A stretch of 38,034 nucleotides of DNA from Sphingomonadales bacterium UBA6171 (GTDB lineage Bacteria; Pseudomonadota; Alphaproteobacteria; Sphingomonadales; Sphingomonadaceae): positions 1 through 38,034 of the forward strand of contig DITZ01000042.1 of NCBI GenBank assembly GCA_002422985.1, read 5' to 3'. Below the pieces are notes generated by a model that saw nothing but the letters and a program-made list of their open reading frames with translations, did not search any database and was not told the DNA's origin. Both the position numbers and the translations under genes were made by a program. Below, one piece after another: positions 9,129 to 17,085 of the stretch. Within the stretch, counting starts at the first letter, position 1, and each line of letters opens with the position of its first letter.

Positions 9129-10273
9129 GCGGGGAGCGTCCGCCCGTTATCTGGCACGCCACCATGGGGGCGGCCGTCAACCTTGGGTCTGAGCCGATGG
9201 TGGGGATGCAGTGGATAAACCGCCTGCGGCAGCACGGGCCGGTGCAGTCCATCATAGCGGGCATTTTCGACGATAGCGATTTTCTGCCCGTCGATCAGCG
9301 GGCCGGCATCCACTTCATCGATACCGGCCATATCAGCAGCGTGGAATTTGCCGGCAATCCGCTGCGGCATATCCGGCGCTGGTGGTTTGGCGTGCGCGCG
9401 CATCTGAAGGCCCATGCCCGGCCGCAGGATCGGCTGTTCATCACCGCGCCGGCGGCCATCTGGATGCTGCCCTGGACGGTGGGGCTGCCGATACCGCGCG
9501 ATCGCATCTTCTTTGGGCCGATGGGGGCGGATTGGCTGCCGCGGGCCCTGCGCGCCTCCCGCTGGCCCGGTATGCGCAATATGCGGACGGCGGGCGCGAT
9601 CGCGGCCTGGCGGCTGTTTGCGCCCTGGCTGCCGGCCAATCTGGCGCTTCGCGCGCCGTTCGATGGCTTCGGGCGCTGGATCGGCCCGCGTTTCCGCCTG
9701 CTGGGCGCGATGCCAGAGGTGGAGCCGCCGCCGATGCAGATGGCTGCGGGCGACAGGGCGGCGCAATGTGTGGCGCTGCTGTATGACGCCCGGCCGCGCA
9801 AGCGATTCTGGCAAAGCCTTGGGCTGGCGATCGCACTGGCGGCCGAACAGGGGCTGCCGGTTTCGGTTGTGGGCGCGCCAGCGGAGGCGCAGGCCGCCAT
9901 CGCGGCGCAGGCCAGCGCCGCCCATGTGCCGCTGGAGCAGGTGGCGCGGATGACGCGCGAGGCTTTTCAGGCCTGGCTCATAGCCGGCCGACCGGATTTC
10001 GTGTCTCTTTCCGCCAGCGAGGGCGTTTCCTCCACCCTTATCGAAGCGCTGCTCGCCGGCTGTCGGCTGCATGTGCATGATGTGGGCGGCATCCACTGGC
10101 TGATCGGCCCCGGTATCGAACAGCGGGAACGGCTGTGGAACGGGGCATCCGTGTGGTCGTTCCGCTGGGATGCCGGGTCTTTGCAACATTATGCTGAAAA
10201 CGCCCATGCGGCGTTCGAGGGGCTGCTGGCGGCGCTGCTGCCTGCCCCGCCCGGGGCGCGCGCTGCGGCATGA
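9125..10273 (+). CDS. Glycosyltransferase, GT-B fold (GT1/GT4-like)
   Basis: A 382-aa protein with a C-terminal donor-site segment SLSASEGVSSTLIEALLAG at 294-312. This is the E-rich motif that binds the nucleotide-sugar phosphates and sugar hydroxyls in GT4-type enzymes. The N-terminal half (acceptor domain) is divergent, with several tryptophan-rich hydrophobic stretches consistent with membrane association. It starts at ATG 9125, overlapping the Wzy stop by 4 bp, and its own stop overlaps the next gene the same way, so it is translated as part of the operon. The sugar transferred is unknown. Confidence 0.75.
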   Translation: MSGERPPVIWHATMGAAVNLGSEPMVGMQWINRLRQHGPVQSIIAGIFDDSDFLPVDQRAGIHFIDTGHISSVEFAGNPLRHIRRWWFGVRAHLKAHARPQDRLFITAPAAIWMLPWTVGLPIPRDRIFFGPMGADWLPRALRASRWPGMRNMRTAGAIAAWRLFAPWLPANLALRAPFDGFGRWIGPRFRLLGAMPEVEPPPMQMAAGDRAAQCVALLYDARPRKRFWQSLGLAIALAAEQGLPVSVVGAPAEAQAAIAAQASAAHVPLEQVARMTREAFQAWLIAGRPDFVSLSASEGVSSTLIEALLAGCRLHVHDVGGIHWLIGPGIEQRERLWNGASVWSFRWDAGSLQHYAENAHAAFEGLLAALLPAPPGARAAA

Positions 10274-10989
10274 TCATCATTCGCACCCATGGCGGGCTGG
10301 GGAATCAATTGTTTCAGATCGGCCATGCCATGCTTCGCCAGCAGCGCGCTGGTGGCGCGCTTGGCCGGGTGCATGACATCCGCTATCCGGTGATCTTCCC
10401 CGCCTCGCCGCTGTTTGCCGATCTGGATATTCCGGTGCCGGCGCTGTTGCATGGCCTTTCCCGGGCGCGGCTCCCCAAGCTGCTGACGCGGGCGGGGCTG
10501 GCGTGCGATTCGGTCCGGCTTGGCTCTGCGCGGCTGCTGGACGGCTATTTTCAGCGCGCCGACCAGTGGGTGGGCGATGTGCCGGCGGTGCTGGCCGATT
10601 TCCGCCGGCGGCTGGATATTGTGCCGGGCACCGGCACTGGCCTGCTGGTGCATCTGCGGCTGGGCGATTTCTTTGCCACAGAGGAAGCGCAGCGCGCGCA
10701 TCTGGCCGGGCGGCTGGACGCGATTCCCGCTGGCGCCACGCTGGTGAGCAACCGCGACGATCTGCTGGCGGCCCATGCGTCGCTGCTGGGCGACCGCGGG
10801 CTGCGGCACCAGCCGACCGACAGGCTGAGCCCCGAGGCGCTGTTGCGGCTGATGGCGGGCTTTGGGCGGATAGAGAGCAATGACAGCACGCTGGCGATCT
10901 GGGCATCGCTGCTGGGACGGGCGGCGATGCAGCCGCAGCATCCGCAACTGGCCGCGCTCCACGCCGCGATTTCCCAGGCCGACGCCTGA
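10270..10989 (+). CDS. Alpha-1,2-fucosyltransferase-like protein (GT11 family)
   Basis: Likely transfers L-fucose from GDP-fucose to the repeat unit. The 239-aa protein starts with the GT11 motif GGLGNQLFQ (8-16). It has a DGYFQRADQW segment at 91-100 comparable to the GYFQSEKYF region of the family, and HLRLGDF (128-134) in place of the usual HxRRxDY GDP-binding motif. A SNDSTLAIWASLLG stretch near the C-terminus corresponds to the S-N-S-S-F-W-W region. It is shorter than typical GT11 proteins (~290 aa), chiefly between the motifs. Co-occurrence with gmd and fcl supports the fucose assignment. It overlaps both neighbours by a few bases. Confidence 0.72.
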   Translation: MIIIRTHGGLGNQLFQIGHAMLRQQRAGGALGRVHDIRYPVIFPASPLFADLDIPVPALLHGLSRARLPKLLTRAGLACDSVRLGSARLLDGYFQRADQWVGDVPAVLADFRRRLDIVPGTGTGLLVHLRLGDFFATEEAQRAHLAGRLDAIPAGATLVSNRDDLLAAHASLLGDRGLRHQPTDRLSPEALLRLMAGFGRIESNDSTLAIWASLLGRAAMQPQHPQLAALHAAISQADA

Positions 10990-11921
10990 TGTTCCTCTCG
11001 CTGCTGACGGGTGCGATCACGGTGCTGAACGCCGCCGGCTTCCTGCTGATGGCGGCCGGGCCGGAGCTGCTGGAATATATCGTCGTCTCGTCGATCTTCT
11101 CGGTCGCATCCTGGCTCTACACCTGGATGCTGCCGGCGGCCGTCGCCTATGATCCGGCGCGCATCGGCCTGCTGCGGCTGTTGCAGACGATCACCGTGGG
11201 CATCGCGTCGGCGCTGATTCTTGCCACCCATGCCTCGGTTATCGGCTGGGCTTTTGTTGTCTTGATGCTGATCGACGCGTCGGTTTTCCCCGCGCACATG
11301 CTGTTGTTTCGGTCCCGCACCGATTTGTTTGTCCGGTCTGAATTTGTGCGCGGTATTGCGAACAGCCTGGCATTGCTGGCGGCGTTGTTTTTCCTTGGGC
11401 GCAGCCCGCAAAGCTATGTGTTGCTGCTGCTCGTGAACTTCATCGTCGGCTCGGCGCTTTTGATGGCATTGGGCGTGCACCGACCGCCATCGCTGGTGCC
11501 GGCGCGCCTGTCGGCGCTGTCCTGCATCGGCGGGCGCAGCTTCTGGTCGCGGCAGTTGCTGGCCTTGCTGGCGGCGCGGAGCTTCGAGATGGGTGCGCTG
11601 ATCGGTCTCAGCCGCCTTGGCGCGCTGTCGCCGGTTATCAGTTTGAGGATCGGCATGTCGATTTCCTCGGCGCTGGCCATGAACGCCCGTGCCCGGTCGC
11701 TACCATTGCTGGTCGCCATGCACCTGCTGATCTATGGCGGCGGGACGGCCGCCATCCTGCTGCTGCGGCGAATTCCGCAACTGCCGCTGCCCGACACGCT
11801 GGATATCATCACGCCGCTCAACGCGCTTTATGTCGTGCCGATCATTCTTGCCGCCTTTGTGCTCAGCGTGATCGGATTGCGTGTGAGCGTGCCCGCGCCG
11901 GTCAAGGTTGGCGAGCCGTGA
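10989..11921 (+). CDS. Polytopic membrane protein; possible short Wzx-type flippase
   Basis: I do not recognise a named family with confidence. The 310-aa protein is hydrophobic nearly throughout, with about eight to nine predicted membrane helices and few charged loops. It shows scattered features of oligosaccharide flippases: an FxRxRTDLFVRSEFVRG loop near 110-125 and a helix-break pattern in the second half. It starts at ATG 10989, overlapping the previous stop (TGATG). Wzx proteins usually have 400-480 aa and 12 helices, so this would be a short or divergent member. No other flippase candidate is visible in the window, and it sits where wzx would be expected. Function is inference from context. 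Confidence 0.5.
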   Translation: MFLSLLTGAITVLNAAGFLLMAAGPELLEYIVVSSIFSVASWLYTWMLPAAVAYDPARIGLLRLLQTITVGIASALILATHASVIGWAFVVLMLIDASVFPAHMLLFRSRTDLFVRSEFVRGIANSLALLAALFFLGRSPQSYVLLLLVNFIVGSALLMALGVHRPPSLVPARLSALSCIGGRSFWSRQLLALLAARSFEMGALIGLSRLGALSPVISLRIGMSISSALAMNARARSLPLLVAMHLLIYGGGTAAILLLRRIPQLPLPDTLDIITPLNALYVVPIILAAFVLSVIGLRVSVPAPVKVGEP

Positions 11922-11970
11922 TTGCACCGCTATTGCCCCATACCGAACCAGTTTCAGGGACACTCGCCCG

Positions 11971-12771
11971 ATGGATATGACGCCCGCCCCCGCTCCCCGC
12001 CCCACCATTGTTCGCAACCTTGCCATTGGGGTGCTGATGCTGGGCGTTGACCCCCGCCGTTTGGCACAGCTGCGTTTTCTGCCGCGCTATTGGCGGGAAC
12101 GGCGCGCATTTGTCGCGGCTGGTGGCAAGGTGACGCATCATTTCCCGATTCTGGCCGACTATGCCGATCAGGCGGGCGCGGCAAAGGGGCATTATTTCCA
12201 TCAGGATTTGCTGGTCGCCTCTTTCATCCATGCATCGGCACCGCGAAGGCATGTCGATGTCGGATCGCGCGTCGATGGCTTTGTGGCCCATGTCGCGGCC
12301 TTTCGCCCGATTGAGGTGATGGATGTGCGTGCGCTGGACGATACGGGCCATGCCAACATCCGCTTCCTGAAGCGCGACCTGATGGATCGCGCGCCCGATA
12401 TGGACGGCATGGCGGATTCGGTATCCTGTCTGCATGCGATCGAGCATTTCGGTCTTGGCCGCTATGCCGATCCGGTAAACCCGTCCGGGCATATGGAGGG
12501 GTTCCGCAACATCTGGCGAATGGTGGCCCCCGGCGGCCGTCTTTATATGGGATTTCCGATCGGGCGGGCGAACGAAGTGCATTTCAATGCGCACCGGGTG
12601 TTTCATCCGAGGGACATTTTCACCTGGGCAAACGATCTTGGCCCGGAGAATCTGGAGCGGTTCGACTATGTGGACGACGCGGGCAAACTGCACTGCAATG
12701 TCGATCTGCTGGCCGGCGATATCGCCGTCGTGTACGGCTGCGGCATTTATACCTTCCGGCGGCCGGGCTGA
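11971..12771 (+). CDS. DUF268-type methyltransferase-like protein
   Basis: A 266-aa soluble protein. The central part resembles a class I SAM-dependent methyltransferase: RRHVDVGSRVDGFV about 90-103 (motif I), MDVRALDD about 114-121, SCLHAIEHFGLGRY near 150, and a WRMVAPGGRLYMG strand typical of these enzymes. The conserved HAIEHFGLGRYGDP-like and HFNAHRVF patterns are those I associate with the DUF268 family found in polysaccharide loci. I chose ATG 11971 with a CAGGGA purine stretch upstream (11955-11960). A GTG or ATG further upstream would run into the preceding gene. Likely O-methylation or related tailoring of a sugar, but no substrate is known. Confidence 0.65.
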   Translation: MDMTPAPAPRPTIVRNLAIGVLMLGVDPRRLAQLRFLPRYWRERRAFVAAGGKVTHHFPILADYADQAGAAKGHYFHQDLLVASFIHASAPRRHVDVGSRVDGFVAHVAAFRPIEVMDVRALDDTGHANIRFLKRDLMDRAPDMDGMADSVSCLHAIEHFGLGRYADPVNPSGHMEGFRNIWRMVAPGGRLYMGFPIGRANEVHFNAHRVFHPRDIFTWANDLGPENLERFDYVDDAGKLHCNVDLLAGDIAVVYGCGIYTFRRPG

Positions 12772-12893
12772 TCTTTCACCGATTGCGCGTGCTGCCGCTG
12801 CCGAGCAGGCGGTTTTTCAGGGCCACCAGCTTCAACCCCCAGGCTGCCAGTTTTCGAGCCATTCTTGTCAGGTTGCGGCAGCGATGCCATTCC

Positions 12894-13961
12894 GTGCGGC
12901 GCAGTGTTTATGGAGATTTTACAATCAGGGTCCATCTGATTCACAGTTTTGATGCCCATGCAGGTTCGCAGAAGGTTGCAGTGATGCTCGCTTCAGCACT
13001 ACGGGCAAGTGGCTGGGATGTTGTGGTGCGGCTGGGTTTTGGTACCAGCGGGTTTCTGTCGGACGCGAAAGTGGATTCACGCTTCCTGTCCGCCAATGTG
13101 CCAAGCACACGCAAGCTGCTCTATCCGCTTTGGCTGGTGGTGGAGAATATCCGCACATTTGGACTGCTGCGAGGAAAGCATCGGCTATGGGCGAACAGCA
13201 TTCACACCCTGCCAGCGGTGTTGCCGATGCTGCTTTTTGCGCCGCGCCGGTTGATTGTGCATGTGCATGAGCTGCGATTTTCCGGCCTGTTCATGGCGCT
13301 GCTGCGCTTTGCTGTGGCGCGCGGGGCGACGCTGGTGACGGTGTCGGCCCACCATGCCCGACAGCTTGGGCTGCCGGCCCATGTGCTGTGGAATGCGGTG
13401 GGGGAAATGGTGCCGGCGCCCGCGCCCGGTGCGGGGCTGATCTTCCTGGGCAATGCCAATGCGCTGAAGGGCTTTCCGCTGTTTCTGGCGGTGGCGGGCC
13501 GGCTGCGCGATCTGCCGCTGGAGCCGAGGGCCTTTGTGGCAGGCGGGCTGAACCATCCCGATGAAACGACGCTGGCAGCAGCGCAAGCGGCCGGCGTGGC
13601 GGTGGTGATCGGCGAAACCCGGCCGGAACGCCATTGGGCGGGTGCCTGGCTGGCGCTGCAACTGACCGACCCGGCGCTTTGGGAGGAGACATTTTCGCTG
13701 GTGACGGCGGAGGCGCTTTGGCATCTGGTGCCCGTGGGCGGGGCGGGAACGGCGGTGCTGCCCGAAGTTGCGGGGGATGCGCTGGCGTTCAACATCGCCA
13801 GTCGCGACGCCGATGAAATTGCCGCCGCCATCCGCGCCTTGTGGGCCGATCCGGCGCGCCATGCCGCGCTGGTTGAGGCCGCCGCGCGCATTCGCCCGAA
13901 CTTTGCCTTTGAAAGATTTGCCGATGAAGCCGCCGCCATCGCAGAAGCCGCGCATGGCTGA
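12894..13961 (+). CDS. Glycosyltransferase, GT4-like; start codon uncertain
   Basis: The protein core begins HLIHSFDAHAGSQKVAVML, a typical GT4 N-terminus with the glycine-rich acceptor-domain loop. It continues with an HVHELRFSG segment, IFLGNANALKGF at the start of the C-terminal domain, and WEETFSLVTAEALW as the E-motif for nucleotide-sugar binding. The core is about 345 aa. The frame stays open back to TTG 12783, but residues before the core are Arg-rich and look non-conserved. GTG 12894 is the nearest conventional start. The only good ribosome-binding site (GGAG, 12912-12915) lies 8 nt before an ATC at 12924. The stop overlaps the next gene by 8 bp. Confidence 0.72.
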   Translation: MRRSVYGDFTIRVHLIHSFDAHAGSQKVAVMLASALRASGWDVVVRLGFGTSGFLSDAKVDSRFLSANVPSTRKLLYPLWLVVENIRTFGLLRGKHRLWANSIHTLPAVLPMLLFAPRRLIVHVHELRFSGLFMALLRFAVARGATLVTVSAHHARQLGLPAHVLWNAVGEMVPAPAPGAGLIFLGNANALKGFPLFLAVAGRLRDLPLEPRAFVAGGLNHPDETTLAAAQAAGVAVVIGETRPERHWAGAWLALQLTDPALWEETFSLVTAEALWHLVPVGGAGTAVLPEVAGDALAFNIASRDADEIAAAIRALWADPARHAALVEAAARIRPNFAFERFADEAAAIAEAAHG

Positions 13962-15144
13962 GCCGCCGCAGACAGCCGGGCAGCGTTTAGCTGAGCCGCC
14001 GCAGATAGCCGGGCAGCGTTTAGCTGAGCCGCCGAATATAGCCGGGCAGCGTTTAGCTGAGCCGCCGCAGATAGCCCTGGTGGGAACCGTGGGTGTGCCG
14101 GCGCGCTATGGCGGCTTTGAAACACTAGCCGAGCAGTTGGCGCGCCATGTGCATCCCGATGCGGCGCGGCTAACCATTTATGGCCAGAAAAGCGCCTATA
14201 CCACAGCTGAACGGGAGGGCGGCTTTGCCGGGCATCAGCGGCGTTTCCTGCCGCTTTGCGCCAATGGCGTGCAATCCATGCTGCATGATGCGCTCGCACT
14301 GCTGGATGTGGCGCTGCGCCGGAAACCGGATGCGCTGCTGGTGCTGGGCACGTCGGGCGCCTGGATGCTGCCGCTGGTGCGGGTGATCCGGCCGGAAATG
14401 CGCATCGTTGCGAACATCGACGGGCTGGAATGGCGGCGCGACAAGTTCGGCAGCGGCGCGCGCCGGCTGCTGAAGGCACTGGAATGGTGTGCCGTGAAAG
14501 CCAGCCATGCCATCATCGCCGATAATGGCGGGCTGCTGCCCATCATCCGTGCCCTGCATGGCATAGAGCCGGTGACGATTGCCTATGGCGGCGATCATGT
14601 GGACGTGCCGCCGGCCGACTGGTGGGGAGAGGGTGAGGCGCCCGCCGGCCACTGGCTGGCGGTTGCGCGGGTGGAGCCGGAGAATAACAGCGCCATGATC
14701 ATCGAGGCGGCGCAGCTGGCCGGCAAGCCGCTGGTTTTCGTGGGGAACTGGAACGCCAACGCCTATGGCCGGGCGCTGAAGGCGCGCTATGCCGGGCAGC
14801 CGGGGCTGATGCTGATGGACCCGGTTTATGATGCGGCGCGGCTCAATCGGCTGCGGCAGGGCGCGCTGGGCTATGTGCACGGGCACAGCGTGGGCGGCAC
14901 GAATCCGTCGCTGGTGGAGGCGCTGTTCGGCACAGACCGGGTGCTGGCCTTTGATTGTGTGTTCAACCGCGCGACGCTGGACGACGCCGGCGGCTGGTTC
15001 GGCTCGGCCGAAACGCTGGCGGCGCTGATGGCCGCCGATGGCAGCGGCCGCATCGCGCCGGACAGGCTGGCGGCGCTGCGGCTTCGCTATCGCTGGCAAT
15101 CGATCGCGGACGCTTATCTGGCGCTGTTGCGCTATGCTGGCTGA
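13954..15144 (+). CDS. DUF1972-type glycosyltransferase (rhamnosyltransferase-like) with repeat-bearing N-terminus
   Basis: A 396-aa GT-B enzyme. The core starts IALVGTVGVPARYGGFETL at about residue 40, the characteristic opening of DUF1972 glycosyltransferases, where it normally follows the initiator Met almost directly. A VANIDGLEWRRDKFG segment and HGHSVGGTNPSLVEAL (donor site, near 308-323) are also family hallmarks. Here the core is preceded by an extra stretch of about 39 residues made of AEPPQIAGQRL-type repeats. The start ATG 13954 overlaps the previous gene's stop by 8 bp; ATG 13924 is an alternative. It is the last gene of the operon. The transferred sugar is unknown; rhamnose is common for the family. 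Confidence 0.82.
   Translation: MAEPPQTAGQRLAEPPQIAGQRLAEPPNIAGQRLAEPPQIALVGTVGVPARYGGFETLAEQLARHVHPDAARLTIYGQKSAYTTAEREGGFAGHQRRFLPLCANGVQSMLHDALALLDVALRRKPDALLVLGTSGAWMLPLVRVIRPEMRIVANIDGLEWRRDKFGSGARRLLKALEWCAVKASHAIIADNGGLLPIIRALHGIEPVTIAYGGDHVDVPPADWWGEGEAPAGHWLAVARVEPENNSAMIIEAAQLAGKPLVFVGNWNANAYGRALKARYAGQPGLMLMDPVYDAARLNRLRQGALGYVHGHSVGGTNPSLVEALFGTDRVLAFDCVFNRATLDDAGGWFGSAETLAALMAADGSGRIAPDRLAALRLRYRWQSIADAYLALLRYAG
13957..14076 (+). repeat. 33-bp tandem repeat, three full copies plus a 21-bp partial
   Basis: Copies are at 13957-13989, 13990-14022, 14023-14055 and 14056-14076 (partial). Each unit encodes AEPPQIAGQRL in the glycosyltransferase frame, with only a few base differences between copies (ACA/ATA; CAG/AAT). 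Units contain the rare codons TTA and ATA. Because 33 is divisible by three, copy-number change would alter length without a frameshift. Each unit also carries TTTAGCTGA, which places a stop in both other forward frames. Confidence 0.95.
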
Positions 15145-15147
15145 AAG

Positions 15148-15171
15148 CCGGGCATGGGGCCGGGCATGGGG
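15148..15171 (+). repeat. 12-bp tandem duplication
   Basis: CCGGGCATGGGG occurs twice in a row (15148-15159, 15160-15171), just after the stop of the DUF1972 glycosyltransferase gene, in the 155-bp gap between convergent operons. Confidence 0.9.
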
Positions 15172-15235
15172 CTGAATCGTCTGCCGGGGCTGCCGGCGCG
15201 CTGGGTGCGGATGCGCTGTGGCCGTGTTTGAAGGC

Positions 15236-15257
15236 GGGGCGGGCGTTGGGGGTGGGG
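15236..15257 (+). other. Potential G-quadruplex motif
   Basis: Four runs of guanine (GGGG, GGG, GGGGG, GGGG) are separated by loops of 1, 4 and 1 nt in the gap between convergent operons. This fits the G3+N1-7 pattern. Whether it folds in the cell is unknown. Confidence 0.6.
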
Positions 15258-15275
15258 TCAGCGACGCGGCGGTGG

Positions 15276-15291
15276 GGGCGTCAACGCCCCG
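15276..15291. terminator. GC-rich hairpin between convergent operons, terminator-like without T-tract
   Basis: GGGGCG-TCAA-CGCCCC forms a 6-bp perfect stem with a tetraloop, 8 bp beyond the 3' end of the FkbM gene and 131 bp after the glycosyltransferase stop. There is no run of T on either strand, so a role in ending transcription of one or both operons is plausible but unproven. Confidence 0.4.
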
Positions 15292-15299
15292 GTGATGAA

Positions 15300-16019
15300 T
15301 CAGATCCGGGCGTAAATCCCGTCCACCTGTAACAACTCGCCGGTTTGACGGTTCCAGAAGCCGGTGTCGAAGCCGACGCGGCGGTAGCCTTGCGCCATGA
15401 TGTGCTGGTCCACCTGATCGAACAGCGCCTGGCCTTCATACATGGGTTGCAGGCTCATCTCCACATCCAGCATCAGGGCATGGGTCAGCGCGTCGCCGCA
15501 GCCTTGCAGCACCGGCCATTCATAGCCCTGCGTGTCGATCTTCAGCAAAATCCGCGCACCGGCATTGGCGCTCAGCGTTTCGGCAAGCGTTATCACCTCC
15601 ACCGCCACCATCCGCCGGGAGCGGCTTTCCGGCGCGGCGTCCATGCTGGCCTGGGTAACGGGCAGCAGGGAGGAGGAGACGCTATTGTCTGACACATGCA
15701 TCGGCAGCGTGCCGGGTGCCGCGCCAACGGCGGCGTTGCGCACATCCCAAAGGGGATCAGCGGCCGCGGCGGCGGACAGGATGGCAAAGGCGTCCGGCAA
15801 TGGCTCGAACGACAGGATGCGGCCGCGATAGCCATGGGCGCGCAGTTCGCGGGCATATTGTCCTTCATTGGCACCGACATCGAGCACGAGATCGATGCCG
15901 AACCGCTCGACCGAACGCAGGCGGCAGTTGAGCGCGGGCGCGGGCAGGCGGTTCACCTGATAGCCGACGCGGCGGAGCAGGGCGTTCACGCCCCTGGCAA
16001 ATGCGGAATAGAGCGTCAC
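15300..16019 (-). CDS. FkbM-family SAM-dependent methyltransferase
   Basis: A 239-aa protein with the FkbM pattern: motif I VLDVGANEGQYARELR at 45-60, ILSFEPLPDAF as motif II, and LLKIDTQGYEWPVLQG around 160-175, the most diagnostic stretch. FkbM enzymes typically O-methylate hydroxyls of sugars or other small molecules. Here it is the last gene of a - strand operon (31 bp after the sulfotransferase gene) beside the polysaccharide cluster, so methylation of a polysaccharide sugar is the best inference. The length is normal and it appears intact. Confidence 0.85.
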   Translation of the reverse strand: MTLYSAFARGVNALLRRVGYQVNRLPAPALNCRLRSVERFGIDLVLDVGANEGQYARELRAHGYRGRILSFEPLPDAFAILSAAAAADPLWDVRNAAVGAAPGTLPMHVSDNSVSSSLLPVTQASMDAAPESRSRRMVAVEVITLAETLSANAGARILLKIDTQGYEWPVLQGCGDALTHALMLDVEMSLQPMYEGQALFDQVDQHIMAQGYRRVGFDTGFWNRQTGELLQVDGIYARI

Positions 16020-16050
16020 CGGGGCGGTGAAGGCGAACGGGCGTGCATTG

Positions 16051-17085
16051 TCAAGCAGCGGTGGCGCGGTAAAGCGCGGCGATGGCGTCGGAAAGGGCGG
16101 CCGCCGGGGCTTCGGCGTGCGGGGGAAGCGGGGCGGGCGTGGTGCGCGGCGTGGCCCGCATGGCAGCAGCGGTGGCGGCGAGCGCCTGCCGGTCTGCCGC
16201 TGTTAACGGATAGCCAAGCGGCGCGAGCGCGTCGGCGATGGCCCGCGCCGGATCGGCGGCGAGGTCGGCGAAGTGGCAGAGCGCGATCGGCGCACCCTGC
16301 CGGCGCATGGCGGCAAGCGTGGTGAAGTGCCGGGCGGCGGCGGCCATGCTGCTGGCGATGAAGGATTCGATGGCGCCTTCGGGCATGGGCCAATGGCCAT
16401 ACAGGCCTGTCATCGCCCGCCACATGCGCAGGTTGGACCAATATAGCGTCGCCGGATCGCGCAGCAGCAGCAGGATCGGTGCCTGCGGGAAATGCTGGCG
16501 GATGGCGGCCAGGCGGAACAGATGGTTGGGCGATTTCACCACCAGCCGTCCGGGCGTCTGTTCGGCAATGGCGGCGGTGAAGGCGCGGAACGGCACCACC
16601 CAGTCGCTGCCATCCGCCCCGTCCAGCAGCGGCAGCAGGCTTTCCAGCCGCCGTGGATCGAGGAAGCCGCGATAGAGCGACGGCAGGCCCATCAGCAGCA
16701 GCGCGAACTCATCCTCCTGCGGCGACAGCGGCGTGATGGAAAGATCATCCATCGGCCGGGCAATGGCCAGGCCGGCGCGCGGCGGCGCGGCAAGGCGGAA
16801 GCTTGCCGGGCGGAAACATTGCCAGCCGAGCGGCGCGGTAAAGCCCGGCAGCGCCGATACCAGCCCATGCGCCAGCGTGGTGCCGGAGCGCCAGAGCCCC
16901 AGGATGAACAGGGGCGGCTTTTCCGGCGCGGGCGGCGGCGGCAGGCGCGATTGCAGCCATTGGCAGGCATCAAAGGCCAGCGCGCGCGGGGTGCTGGCGA
17001 GCGGGGAGGTCCGTTCGGGCTGGCCGCCCTGCATCAGCCAGCGGCGCAAGGCCCTGCCACCCCAAAGCGCGGCTGCGCGGCTCAC
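16051..17085 (-). CDS. PAPS-dependent sulfotransferase family protein
   Basis: Predicted to move a sulfuryl group from PAPS to a carbohydrate or other hydroxyl. The 344-aa protein has the 5'-phosphosulfate loop ILGLWRSGTTLAHGL at about 61-75 and a LLLLRDPATLYWSNLRMW segment in the second half. The latter matches the 3'-phosphate-binding strand-helix with Arg and Ser of the family. There is no transmembrane anchor, so it is cytosolic. Its start overlaps the stop of the sulfatase-like gene (ATGA at 17082-17085). Position beside glycosyltransferases suggests sulfation of the polysaccharide or its precursor. No PAPS-synthesis genes are in the window. Confidence 0.85.
   Translation of the reverse strand: MSRAAALWGGRALRRWLMQGGQPERTSPLASTPRALAFDACQWLQSRLPPPPAPEKPPLFILGLWRSGTTLAHGLVSALPGFTAPLGWQCFRPASFRLAAPPRAGLAIARPMDDLSITPLSPQEDEFALLLMGLPSLYRGFLDPRRLESLLPLLDGADGSDWVVPFRAFTAAIAEQTPGRLVVKSPNHLFRLAAIRQHFPQAPILLLLRDPATLYWSNLRMWRAMTGLYGHWPMPEGAIESFIASSMAAAARHFTTLAAMRRQGAPIALCHFADLAADPARAIADALAPLGYPLTAADRQALAATAAAMRATPRTTPAPLPPHAEAPAAALSDAIAALYRATAA

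Noticed and set aside
13957..14076. CRISPR-like array
   Set aside because: Units are directly adjacent 33-bp tandem copies with no spacers and are in frame within a gene.
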